Source: Bacillota bacterium (GTDB taxonomy: Bacteria; Bacillota; Clostridia; Christensenellales; Pumilibacteraceae). From it: DNA of 16,050 bases. Shown here piece after piece: positions 5,894 to 13,218 of this stretch. Position 1 is the first letter of the stretch, and each line of letters begins with the position of its first letter. The stretch covers positions 1 through 16,050 of the forward strand of contig WQZE01000007.1 of NCBI GenBank assembly GCA_009780875.1. The letters run 5' to 3'. The position numbers and the translations under genes are program-made. The notes beneath the pieces are model-generated. The model was not told where the DNA came from and searched no databases. It saw nothing but the letters and a program-made list of their open reading frames with translations.

Positions 5894-6748
5894 TTATTTT
5901 CTCAACTTGTGCAAAGCAATTTTTGCATTGACCGCAAAATTCTCCTCTCGCCCAAGCATTTTTATCCGCTCTATCTTGTCCGTGTCTCCTTGATTGGCTG
6001 CCACAATGATGGCTTGGTTGTACACAATTTTGGCTCTTGCCAAGTTGCTCCCAATCCAAGGCTCCAAGCCCTTGTACGCAAACAACGCATTGTCCACCAA
6101 GTCTATGATATGCTTGGGTGCATGAATTCTTGCCACTTTGTCATTGTGTGGACACACCTTGCGACACTCGTCGCATCCCAAAAATCTTGTGCCTATGTGG
6201 TCAAACATTGCCAAAGATTCTTGTGGTTTGCCCATATGTTGCCTGATACACTTGTCACAATCAAACGACCCGTCCGCTCCAATCGCACCCGTAGGGCAAG
6301 CCTCCACACACCGATTGCAATCTATGCACCACTCATATTGCCTTGGCATACGCACAAGGTGCCCATCCCCCAACTGCACGGTCACATCTGCATCGGTCCG
6401 CACCACCTGCAAAGCAAAGTAGCAACCCATTGTGTGACTGATGGCAAGTCCATTGAGTCCACGCACCCCAGCAATCCCGCTCTCGCCCGCCAACCACTTG
6501 TAATGCAAATCGCCCGCAATCTCAGCCCTTGCCCCGCTCTCTTGCAAACAAGCAACCAATTGCCTTGCCGTATGGTACAAGTCTTGTGAGCACAGATAGT
6601 AACTATCCAACGAACAGTCCACATAGGGCTCATACGCCTTTGCCAAAATCAACAAATTGCCATTTTGTTTTTGCGTGACACTTGTGCCCTCTTGCATTAT
6701 AGCATATTCCGTAACATTTTGCAATAGTTTTTGTATGGTCTGACCCAA
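5894..6748 (-). CDS. QueG-like double [4Fe-4S] cluster protein (epoxyqueuosine reductase-like, short form)
   Basis: This resembles epoxyqueuosine reductase QueG, the cobalamin-dependent Fe-S enzyme of the last step of tRNA queuosine synthesis. It has CIDCNRCVEACP (Cys141, 144, 147, 151), CDKC (164, 167) and GCDECRKVCP (192, 195, 199), which fit two [4Fe-4S] clusters. Residues 30-115 correspond loosely to the QueG N-terminal domain, with Asp80 near the place of the catalytic acid. The 240-284 tail resembles the start of its HEAT-repeat region. At 284 aa it is shorter than typical QueG (about 370-380 aa) and diverges between 80 and 115, so a different reductase role is possible. The TTG start at 6748 is supported by AAGGAG 7 nt upstream. 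It lies between a LysR gene (37 bp) and a dehydrogenase-like gene (4 bp). No other queuosine gene is in the window. Confidence 0.78.
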   Translation of the reverse strand: MGQTIQKLLQNVTEYAIMQEGTSVTQKQNGNLLILAKAYEPYVDCSLDSYYLCSQDLYHTARQLVACLQESGARAEIAGDLHYKWLAGESGIAGVRGLNGLAISHTMGCYFALQVVRTDADVTVQLGDGHLVRMPRQYEWCIDCNRCVEACPTGAIGADGSFDCDKCIRQHMGKPQESLAMFDHIGTRFLGCDECRKVCPHNDKVARIHAPKHIIDLVDNALFAYKGLEPWIGSNLARAKIVYNQAIIVAANQGDTDKIERIKMLGREENFAVNAKIALHKLRK

Positions 6749-6785
6749 TTCTTTCTCCTTTTTTCAAATCCTTGCGTCTTGCATC

Positions 6786-7673
6786 CTATGCGTTGTACCC
6801 AATGTCTTCCAAAAATCTTTTGACCGCAAAATGCTGTGTCGCATTTTTGAGCACGCAAACCCCAATGCTCCGTGGTTTCAGGTTGGCATTGGTGCTGATT
6901 TTGTACAATTCCCTATGGCTAAGTTCGTGCCCTACAAACGCCTCCGTGACACAAGCAATCCCAAGCCCATTCTTTGCCAACTGCACCATCAGGGCGTGAC
7001 TACTCACCTCCAAGACCGGATTTGCTACCACGCCCATTTGTCTCATGGTCTCCTCAAAGGCGTTTCTTTCGTCGGTGCCTTTTCGCAAAAGTATCAAGGG
7101 CAACTTGACCAAATTTTCCATCTTTTGGCGTTCTTTGGTGTGGGCTAGATACTTTTCGTTGCAAACAAAGCAATCGTGCAAGTACAGCCAAGGCTTGCAT
7201 TCAATCTCCTCATCCTCCAAGGGATGCCCCACAAATCCAATGTCAATCTTTCCACTCTTCAAATCCCAAATGGTTTGCTGTGATTTTTCACACCGTATCT
7301 CTATGTGTGTATCTGGGTACAGATTGCGAAACCTTGCAATAGGCTTGTCCAAAAAATACTTGCAAAGGTCGTCAGCGGCTCCCACCCGCAAATTTCCGCT
7401 GTCCAGGTTTTGATACTCTTCAAGCCTTTTTTTTGCTTGTTCTAGCCAATGGGTGGCTCTCTCCACATACTCAAAAATGACATCACCTTCCTTGGTGAGT
7501 TCCACCCCTGTGCGAGTCCGATAAAACAACTTGCACCCAAGTTGTTGTTCCAGTTGTCGTATGTTTTGCGAGATTGCCGATTGTGACACATACAACTCCT
7601 TGGCAGCCACCGAAAAACTTTTATTTTTTGCCACACAATAAAACACTCTATACAAGTCCGAGTTTATATTCAT
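6786..7673 (-). CDS. LysR-family transcriptional regulator
   Basis: This is a LysR-type DNA-binding regulator of 295 aa, the usual length. Residues 1-60 form the winged helix-turn-helix (FSVAAKELYVSQSAISQNIRQLE, then GVELTKEG). A linker helix follows (about 62-90). An effector-binding domain begins at about 92 with NLRVGAADDLCKYFLDK and covers the rest, including a typical GLGIACVTE segment. The ATG at 7673 follows AAGGGAG at close spacing. It is co-directional with, and 37 bp upstream of, the Fe-S / dehydrogenase-like / ACP genes, so it may regulate its own operon. Most LysR regulators are divergent from their targets, so the arrangement is slightly unusual. The effector cannot be read from sequence. 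Confidence 0.95.
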   Translation of the reverse strand: MNINSDLYRVFYCVAKNKSFSVAAKELYVSQSAISQNIRQLEQQLGCKLFYRTRTGVELTKEGDVIFEYVERATHWLEQAKKRLEEYQNLDSGNLRVGAADDLCKYFLDKPIARFRNLYPDTHIEIRCEKSQQTIWDLKSGKIDIGFVGHPLEDEEIECKPWLYLHDCFVCNEKYLAHTKERQKMENLVKLPLILLRKGTDERNAFEETMRQMGVVANPVLEVSSHALMVQLAKNGLGIACVTEAFVGHELSHRELYKISTNANLKPRSIGVCVLKNATQHFAVKRFLEDIGYNA

Positions 7674-7753
7674 ACTCCCTTACACACCTTTTTGCACCCT
7701 TGACCCAAAGCCTTGGTTGCGTGACCCGCTCATACTTTACAACACGCAAAAGA

Positions 7754-7780
7754 GTACGCAGCCTGTACGCAATGCATGCA
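7754..7780. promoter_or_regulatory. Direct heptamer repeats and a palindrome upstream of the LysR gene
   Basis: gtacgca occurs at 7754-7760 and again at 7765-7771, 11 bp apart and so on the same helix face. The palindrome TGCATGCA (7773-7780) follows directly. These sit in the 131-bp gap between tilS and the LysR gene and could be an operator. I found no clear promoter hexamers here. Confidence 0.3.
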
Positions 7781-7804
7781 CCAAAAGCAGTGTACCCCCC
7801 ATTA

Positions 7805-9106
7805 TCAATGCGTCTCCTCTTGCTCTACACGCAGTTTTGCCACTCTCTTGGTGTTTTGATCAACCTTGATACAATCATTGATTTCTATCCCACCGACCAC
7901 CATCACACGCTCTCCCACCGTCCAAAGCGGAATCTCATCTCGCAACAACTGTGGCACTTTTTTGTCCACCAAATACTTTTTGAGTGATTTTTGTTTGCCA
8001 CCAAAAGGCACAAACACATCACCCTCTTGCCTTGTCCTTTGCGTGACTTTTGGCAACTTGTCCAAATCACAATACAGCACTCTGTCCAAAAACACGCCTC
8101 TCTCTTGGCTCTCTTGCTCCCATTGTGAGACCTCCAACACTTGCACAACCAATTTGCTTTGTGACTTTGGCTGGACTTTGTCCCCATGCACCACCACACA
8201 ATCATACTGTACTTGTGCCCAGAGCCCCTTGCAAAGTTGTGTTTTCTTGCCACTTTGCAAACGAGTCATCCCAAACAAATTGTTTGCCATTTGTTGCGTG
8301 ATATCCCCAAAACCAAACCTGTCCCTCAGTCCATACAAAACCTGCAAACACGCAGTCTCACAGTCCAAGTCATCCTTTTGCAAACACGCTCGCTCTCCCA
8401 TCCAATGTACCCGTGGCTCTCCCCCTTGCACAAGTCGTGCTTGCGTATCCCTTGCGTTGTCCACAAGGCGTGCAATCGCCGAGCCAACACTCCACCGCTC
8501 TTTGAGTTTGGGCACAATCTCTTGCCTCAAAAAGTTGCGGTCATACTTTGTATCCAAATTGGTGCTGTCCGTTTTGTACACAATACCGTGCTTTGTCGCA
8601 TACTCCAAAATGTCTTGCTTGCTCTCTTGCAACAACGGTCTCACAATTCCCTCGGGCGTGAGTGGCTCCATCCCACAAAGCCCCTTGACCCCCGTACCTC
8701 GCAACACCCTAAACAACACGGTCTCAATCTGGTCATCCAAATGATGGGCGGTAGCCACCAAATCATACCCCCGCTCTCTCATCTCCGCATATCGCTCACG
8801 CCTATACTCCCTGGCACACAACTCCTCACTACCCCCACGCTCACGCACTCTCTTTTTGATATCGGTCTCAAACCCAAAAAACTCCACACCCCTTTGCTCA
8901 CACCAATCCCTCACAAACAAAAAATCTCCCTTGCTCTCCTCGCCCCGCAACCCGTGCTCCACACTCAACACCGCCAACGCCCCCAAAACACCTCTGCACG
9001 CAAAAAACAAACTGGCAAGCACCATACTATCCGCCCCACCACTCACCGCCACACACACACGCCTCCCAGCACAGTGCTTGTCAATAAACTCTTTCACTCT
9101 TTGCAT
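7805..9106 (-). CDS. tilS: tRNA(Ile)-lysidine synthetase TilS
   Basis: TilS ligates lysine to C34 of the CAU-anticodon tRNA-Ile, using ATP, to form lysidine, so that AUA codons are read as Ile. It is essential in most bacteria. The PP-loop ATP-pyrophosphatase motif SGGADS is at residues 22-27. Typical family segments follow: VEHGLRGEES, LVATAHHLDDQIETVL and a C-terminal TilS domain with VTQRTRQEGDVFVPFGG. The length of 433 aa equals the long (E. coli-like) form. The ATG at 9106 lies inside the end of the nuclease gene (13-nt overlap), with only a weak GGAAAG ribosome site, so translation is probably coupled. In many Bacillota tilS sits next to hpt. Here trmN6 and a restriction-modification pair separate them. 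Confidence 0.97.
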   Translation of the reverse strand: MQRVKEFIDKHCAGRRVCVAVSGGADSMVLASLFFACRGVLGALAVLSVEHGLRGEESKGDFLFVRDWCEQRGVEFFGFETDIKKRVRERGGSEELCAREYRRERYAEMRERGYDLVATAHHLDDQIETVLFRVLRGTGVKGLCGMEPLTPEGIVRPLLQESKQDILEYATKHGIVYKTDSTNLDTKYDRNFLRQEIVPKLKERWSVGSAIARLVDNARDTQARLVQGGEPRVHWMGERACLQKDDLDCETACLQVLYGLRDRFGFGDITQQMANNLFGMTRLQSGKKTQLCKGLWAQVQYDCVVVHGDKVQPKSQSKLVVQVLEVSQWEQESQERGVFLDRVLYCDLDKLPKVTQRTRQEGDVFVPFGGKQKSLKKYLVDKKVPQLLRDEIPLWTVGERVMVVGGIEINDCIKVDQNTKRVAKLRVEQEETH

Positions 9107-9642
9107 TGTTCTACACTTTCCAAAGGCATCGGCAACCCCAACTTGACAAGCGGAATGTACTCAAAATAATACTGACACCCTACATTGATAATATAATCCA
9201 AAACATCCTTGTATCCGCCTTGCAAAAACCAATCGCTCAACAAGTAAATATACTCCACCTCAATATTGACCCTGGACATCAATCGTTGGTATTGTTTTTT
9301 CTTGAAATCACAAGTTTGCAGTTTTTCATCCACACTGCCACTCACTTGCTGGAATTTGCACTCAATGACAAAGAGCGTATTATTTGCCAAAACAAATAGG
9401 CTGTCATCAGGCAAAAGTCTCTTGGAAATACATTGTCTCCAATCAATCCCCAACTCTTTCAAAAAAACACTATAAAAACTGTTTTTCTTGTATACCCTTG
9501 CCACCAAGGCGTCCTCAAAAAACACTTCGTTGCCACGCACCTTGTATCCTAGTTTTGTGCCCAAAAAAGTAGCCAAATCCGTTTGCCCCTCAAAAAACAA
9601 ACCCGTGCGTGTGTTTTTGCCACCCTTGCCATCTTTTATCAC
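9094..9642 (-). CDS. PD-(D/E)xK nuclease, probable type II restriction endonuclease partner of the Dam methyltransferase
   Basis: This is a probable DNA endonuclease of a type II restriction-modification system. The 182-aa protein has an N-terminal GKGGKNTRTGLFFE segment (6-18) and the catalytic pattern PD (78-79), 14 residues, then E94-C-K96 in FVIECKFQ, the PD-(D/E)xK signature. The helix after it (DEKLQTCDFKKKQYQRL, 105-121) fits the fold. Its position 12 bp after an adenine methyltransferase gene, with the ribosome site AAGGAG beginning inside the stop codon of that gene, supports a restriction partner. The start is GTG at 9642. The specificity is not proven. The Dam-like partner and the near absence of GATC from the window both point to GATC. 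A non-restriction nuclease role cannot be excluded. Confidence 0.75.
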   Translation of the reverse strand: MIKDGKGGKNTRTGLFFEGQTDLATFLGTKLGYKVRGNEVFFEDALVARVYKKNSFYSVFLKELGIDWRQCISKRLLPDDSLFVLANNTLFVIECKFQQVSGSVDEKLQTCDFKKKQYQRLMSRVNIEVEYIYLLSDWFLQGGYKDVLDYIINVGCQYYFEYIPLVKLGLPMPLESVEQCKE

Positions 9643-9654
9643 GCCACTCTCTCC

Positions 9655-10602
9655 TTATCCAAATAAACCTCTTGGTTGCACCGTGTAGTTTTTTACCACA
9701 ATTTCGGATACATTGCCTCGCTTGCTTGCGTTGCTATTGATGGCTCTTTTTGCCGTGACTCTTGCAATATCAAAATCCCCATACAAGTCATCAAAAAAAT
9801 TGTCTTGCTCATTTTTGCCTTTTGGGTCACTGTTGCTGAGCAAAATATCCGCACCCTTGCCCACACATTCTTGCACAAACCCTGCAAGCCTTTTTTGGGC
9901 ATCATCATCAAAACCATCTTTTTGATAACCCACAAAATACGCCGTTTGGGAGATGGGTCTATACGGAGGGTCAAAGTATACAAAGGTGTGGTCATCCACC
10001 CAACTACGACACACGGCGTACTCTCCACAAACTATCTCCACTTTTTGGAGCAATGCACTCACCGCACGCAAATTGTCGGCATCGCAGATTTTGGGGTTTG
10101 TATATTTTCCAAACGGAACATTGTACTCCCCTTTACGATTGACCCGATACAATCCATTAAAACAAGTTTTGTTGAGAAAAATAAACTGAGCCGCTTGCAA
10201 AATGTCCACACCGTGCTCATCCAAATTTTGTTGCAATCGTTGATTGTATTGCTTGCGTATTTGCAAATACGCCTCTTTTCTCAAATCTTCTGTCTTGGAC
10301 AAATACTCCGCTTGCATTGAGTCCAAAAGCAAAATCAGTGACTCCACGGCTTGCTGCACACAACGGTAACCATTGACCAGTTGCCGATTGCTATCCACGA
10401 TAACCGCTTGCTTGACATCACAAGTCTGCAATACATCCAACAAGACCGCACCACCACCCACAAACGGTTCCACAAAAGTTTGTATTCCGCCCTCCCAAAG
10501 ACGCTGAGGATACAGTGCACGCAAATCTTTCAACAACTGCCCCTTGCCCCCAGCCCATTTGACAAAGGGCTTTGCCACCATCTTTTTTTGCACCGCTGTC
10601 AA
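9655..10602 (-). CDS. dam: DNA adenine methyltransferase, Dam/MboI-DpnM type
   Basis: This methylates the N6 of adenine in DNA with SAM (D12 class). Residues are numbered from the TTG at 10602: FVKWAGGKGQ (13-22, SAM-binding motif X), FVEPFVGGG (43-51, motif I), FNGLYRVN and GEYNVPFGKY (148-167), catalytic DPPY (211-214) and LSNSD (255-259). These match GATC-specific Dam-family enzymes. The TTG at 10602 is preferred because GGGAG lies 7 nt upstream. An ATG at 10581 is an alternative, and an upstream TTG at 10674 has no ribosome site. The protein is 315 aa. It lies 83 bp after trmN6 and 12 bp before a nuclease gene. Whether it serves only restriction-modification or also regulation is not visible. 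Confidence 0.93.
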   Translation of the reverse strand: MTAVQKKMVAKPFVKWAGGKGQLLKDLRALYPQRLWEGGIQTFVEPFVGGGAVLLDVLQTCDVKQAVIVDSNRQLVNGYRCVQQAVESLILLLDSMQAEYLSKTEDLRKEAYLQIRKQYNQRLQQNLDEHGVDILQAAQFIFLNKTCFNGLYRVNRKGEYNVPFGKYTNPKICDADNLRAVSALLQKVEIVCGEYAVCRSWVDDHTFVYFDPPYRPISQTAYFVGYQKDGFDDDAQKRLAGFVQECVGKGADILLSNSDPKGKNEQDNFFDDLYGDFDIARVTAKRAINSNASKRGNVSEIVVKNYTVQPRGLFG

Positions 10603-10685
10603 TATCGCGCTCCCATTTCTTTGCTTTATTTTTTTTACACCAATTTTATCCCAAGCCCCAAAATCTGCAAGCAAAATGATGCAAA

Positions 10686-11372
10686 TTATTTTTCAATCTT
10701 CAATCCCACTCCGCCATCTTTTTTGCACTCCATCAAGAACAACTTGGGGAGCAACAGTTGCAAGCGTTTGGGTTCCAGTTTGGCAAGTTTGCACTCGTGA
10801 ATGACTTCGGCAAGTCGTTCCACTTTGTGAACAATGCAAAACCTCCCACCCGTGCTCAGAGCATATTTGGCACATTGTACGGTGTCGTGGAGTGAGAGTG
10901 TGTGCTCGGTTCTGCTCATCGCCACACTTGGGTTGATAGCACTGTCTCCACCATCCACCTTGTAATACGGCGGATTGGCGGTCACCAGCGTTGCAAATCC
11001 ACTCTCAAAGTGTGTGGCAATGTTTTGTGCCTTGTCCTCAATGATTTGGATTTGTTGTTGCAACCCATTGTATGCAATGCTTTGCCTAGACATCCGACAA
11101 AGCGGCTCTTGCAACTCCACCCCATACACCTTGCGTACCCCAAACTTGCCCGCCATCAAGAGGGGCACAATCCCACTCCCGCTCCCAATATCCAACACAA
11201 TGTCCTTGCCTTTGGCTTTTGCAAAATGAGCGAGTGCCACCGCATCCGTACCAAACCTGAAATACGCCTCACTCTGATATATCCAGAGCCCATTGGTTTG
11301 CAAATCTTCTAACACATAGTCCGGAGCGGCTGCGTGACCCTCTTGCAATACGCCCTTGCCCGCCTTGCTCAT
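10686..11372 (-). CDS. trmN6: tRNA1(Val) A37 N6-methyltransferase (TrmN6/YfiC-like)
   Basis: This is a class I SAM-dependent methyltransferase of the TrmN6 (YfiC/YabB) family, which makes m6A37 in tRNA-Val. Residues 61-67 (DIGSGSG) bind SAM, Glu86 in YGVELQ fits the ribose-binding acid, and NPPY (133-136) is the N6-adenine catalytic motif. The N-terminal QSEAYFRFGTDAVALAHF (33-50) is typical of the family. At 228 aa the length is close to the family's usual size. The ATG at 11372 overlaps the hpt stop by 4 nt (ATGA), showing translational coupling. It sits with metK, which supplies its cofactor, and just upstream of a DNA methyltransferase. An rRNA methyltransferase role is the alternative. 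Confidence 0.9.
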   Translation of the reverse strand: MSKAGKGVLQEGHAAAPDYVLEDLQTNGLWIYQSEAYFRFGTDAVALAHFAKAKGKDIVLDIGSGSGIVPLLMAGKFGVRKVYGVELQEPLCRMSRQSIAYNGLQQQIQIIEDKAQNIATHFESGFATLVTANPPYYKVDGGDSAINPSVAMSRTEHTLSLHDTVQCAKYALSTGGRFCIVHKVERLAEVIHECKLAKLEPKRLQLLLPKLFLMECKKDGGVGLKIEK

Positions 11373-11884
11373 ACCACAAAAATCTCAGGCACATTGCGTT
11401 TGAGTCCATCCACATCCATACCGTACCCACCCACAAATGGCAAGCCTTCCAGTTCAAACCCCACAAAGTCCGCCTTGATGCCATCCACCTTGCGACCTTT
11501 GGGCTTATCAAGCATACAGGCAATATACACATTCTTGGCTTTTTGCTGTACAAAAAGGTCACGCAAATACTCCACCGTATGCCCGCTATCCACTATGTCA
11601 TCAATCACCAGCACATCGCATCCGCCCACACTGTTGCGGAGCCCATCCACCACCTCAATTTTGCCCGAACTCACTTGCCCACTGCCATAACTTGACAAAG
11701 ACAAAAAGTCCCATTTGACATCTCTTTTGAGTTCTCTCACCAAATCCACAAAAAACATAGCCGCCCCACGCAACACACAAACACATATCAAAGGCGTGTC
11801 TCCAAGCGGTATCTTTTTCTCAATCTCTACACCAAGTTCCTTGATTCGCTTTGCAATTTGTTCTTTGCTATACAGTGTTTTCAT
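11369..11884 (-). CDS. hpt: Hypoxanthine phosphoribosyltransferase
   Basis: Hpt converts hypoxanthine (and guanine) with PRPP to IMP/GMP in purine salvage. The PRPP-binding loop VLVIDDIVDSGHT is at residues 91-103. The pyrophosphate loop VLRGAA (37-42), the flexible loop SLSSYG (62-67) and the C-terminal purine-specificity segment VGFELEGLPFVGGYGMD are all in place. The length of 171 aa is usual. The ATG at 11884 follows AAAGGGAG. It lies 38 bp after metK and overlaps trmN6 by 4 nt. One of only two GATC sites in the window lies in the short metK-hpt gap (11905-11908). Confidence 0.97.
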   Translation of the reverse strand: MKTLYSKEQIAKRIKELGVEIEKKIPLGDTPLICVCVLRGAAMFFVDLVRELKRDVKWDFLSLSSYGSGQVSSGKIEVVDGLRNSVGGCDVLVIDDIVDSGHTVEYLRDLFVQQKAKNVYIACMLDKPKGRKVDGIKADFVGFELEGLPFVGGYGMDVDGLKRNVPEIFVV

Positions 11885-11904
11885 TTTTTATCTCCCTTTT
11901 GTTG

Positions 11905-11908
11905 GATC
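11905..11908. promoter_or_regulatory. GATC site in the metK-hpt gap
   Basis: One of two GATC tetramers in the window, 21 bp upstream of the hpt start and ahead of the methyltransferase/nuclease genes. It could be a methylation-sensitive control site. That is inference from position only. Confidence 0.3.
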
Positions 11909-11922
11909 GTGTTTATCTCATT

Positions 11923-13068
11923 CTACAACAGTTTTTTGAGCTCTGCCACTCTGTCAAGTTTCTCCCAAGCATAGACATCCCCGCCAAAGTGTCCATAGGC
12001 GGCCGTTCTTGCAAATACAGGCTTTTGCAAGTCAAGTTGTTTGATGATGGCTTGCGGTCTCATATCAAAGAGGTTTTTGACCGCCTTGGTCAATTTGATA
12101 TCCTCCATCACGCCCGTACCAAAGGTATCCACGAAAATGGCCATCGGTGCCGCTACGCCAATGGCATAGGATATTTGCAATTGTACTCTTTTGGCAAGCC
12201 CCGCTGCCACAATGTTTTTGCACACATATCTCGCCATATACGCCGCACTACGGTCCACCTTGGTGGAGTCCTTGCCACTAAACGCTCCCCCACCGTGTGG
12301 GCAGTACCCCCCATAAGTGTCCACAATGATTTTTCTACCCGTCAAGCCACTATCACCGTGCGGGCCTCCCACCACAAACTTGCCAGTAGGATTGACCAAA
12401 ATTTTGGTGTCCTTGTCAAGCCATTTGCCCGCAACGGGCTCAATGACCTTGGCATACAAATCTTTTTTGATGGTCTCCAAGTCCACTTCGGCACCGTGTT
12501 GTGTGGACACCAAAACGGTGTCCGCTCTTTTGGGGGTCGCCCCCTCATACTCAATCGCCACTTGGGTTTTGCCATCCGGTCTCAAATATCCAATCTGCCC
12601 ACTCTTGCGTACCTCAGACAGTCTCCTTGCCAAAGCGTGCGACAAACTAATCGCCAAAGGCATACAGTCAATCGTGTCGTCACACGCATACCCAAACATC
12701 ATTCCTTGGTCGCCCGCTCCCAAGTTCTCCGCACTATCCAACGCACTATTGACCCCTTGTGCAATGTCCGCACTCTGCTTGTCAATCCGCACATCAATTT
12801 TTGCGGTCTTGTAGTCAAACCCAATGCTTGGGTCCACATAGCCAATTTCCTTGATGGCATCCCTGGCTATTTTTTCATAGTCAATTTTGCCCCCACAAGA
12901 CACCTCGCCCATCACAAGCATATAGTCCGTAGTGGTGGCACACTCACACGCAACCCTTGCCTTTGGGTCAATCGCCAAAGCCGCATCCAACACGCTATCG
13001 CTCACCTTGTCACAAACCTTGTCAGGATGCCCCTCGGTCACACTCTCACTCGTAAACAATCTTTTCAT
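11923..13068 (-). CDS. metK: S-adenosylmethionine synthetase
   Basis: MetK makes SAM from methionine and ATP. GHPDK (13-17), [12 protein letters not shown] (117-128), the phosphate loop GGGAFSGKD (259-267) and KVDRSAAY (270-277) are hallmark motifs. The length of 381 aa is usual. The ATG at 13068 follows AAAGGA at a slightly long spacing. A consensus promoter (13219-13247) lies 150 bp upstream, giving a leader of about 144 nt in which I see no known SAM riboswitch. The next genes include two SAM-dependent methyltransferases, so cofactor supply and use may be co-expressed. Confidence 0.98.
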   Translation of the reverse strand: MKRLFTSESVTEGHPDKVCDKVSDSVLDAALAIDPKARVACECATTTDYMLVMGEVSCGGKIDYEKIARDAIKEIGYVDPSIGFDYKTAKIDVRIDKQSADIAQGVNSALDSAENLGAGDQGMMFGYACDDTIDCMPLAISLSHALARRLSEVRKSGQIGYLRPDGKTQVAIEYEGATPKRADTVLVSTQHGAEVDLETIKKDLYAKVIEPVAGKWLDKDTKILVNPTGKFVVGGPHGDSGLTGRKIIVDTYGGYCPHGGGAFSGKDSTKVDRSAAYMARYVCKNIVAAGLAKRVQLQISYAIGVAAPMAIFVDTFGTGVMEDIKLTKAVKNLFDMRPQAIIKQLDLQKPVFARTAAYGHFGGDVYAWEKLDRVAELKKLL

Positions 13069-13212
13069 AATATCGTATTCCTTTTGATTTTATCTTGTCT
13101 TTGACCACCCTATCCCAGGTGCTTTTTTACTTTTGTAATGCTCACCCATTGTACAAATGACATTGCGTATCAAACTGCATCAAAAATCAAATTACATTTG
13201 CACATTTGTCAC
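13069..13212 (-). other. metK 5' leader (about 144 nt)
   Basis: This is transcribed leader between the promoter and the metK start. I see no match to SAM-I (S-box) or SMK-box conserved cores. It contains ACAAATG early and CATTTGT later (7-bp pairing), a small TTAC/GTAA hairpin and CACC/GGTG near the ribosome site. These could form a regulatory fold, but none is diagnostic. The rest of the gap up to 13377 holds the promoter and a terminator. Confidence 0.35.
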
Positions 13213-13218
13213 CCCACA

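Noticed and set aside
5675..6589. 304-codon plus-strand frame opposite the Fe-S and dehydrogenase-like genes
   Set aside because: Antisense to two well-supported genes, with no motifs and no ribosome site.
7674..7804. tRNA gene or terminator in the tilS-LysR gap
   Set aside because: No cloverleaf arms and no hairpin followed by a T-run could be found.
8186..9169. 327-codon plus-strand frame opposite tilS
   Set aside because: Antisense to a confident gene, low-complexity His/Thr/Pro-rich translation and no start signals.
10603..10674. TTG start at 10674 for the DNA methyltransferase
   Set aside because: No ribosome site, and it would add residues before the conserved KPFVKWAGGK start. The TTG at 10602 has GGGAG at ideal spacing.
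11851..13104. 417-codon plus-strand open frame opposite metK
   Set aside because: It mirrors metK exactly, has no ribosome site and encodes no recognisable protein. It is a by-product of the coding-strand base bias.
13069..13212. SAM-I or SMK-box riboswitch before metK
   Set aside because: The conserved cores I know for these classes are not present in the leader.
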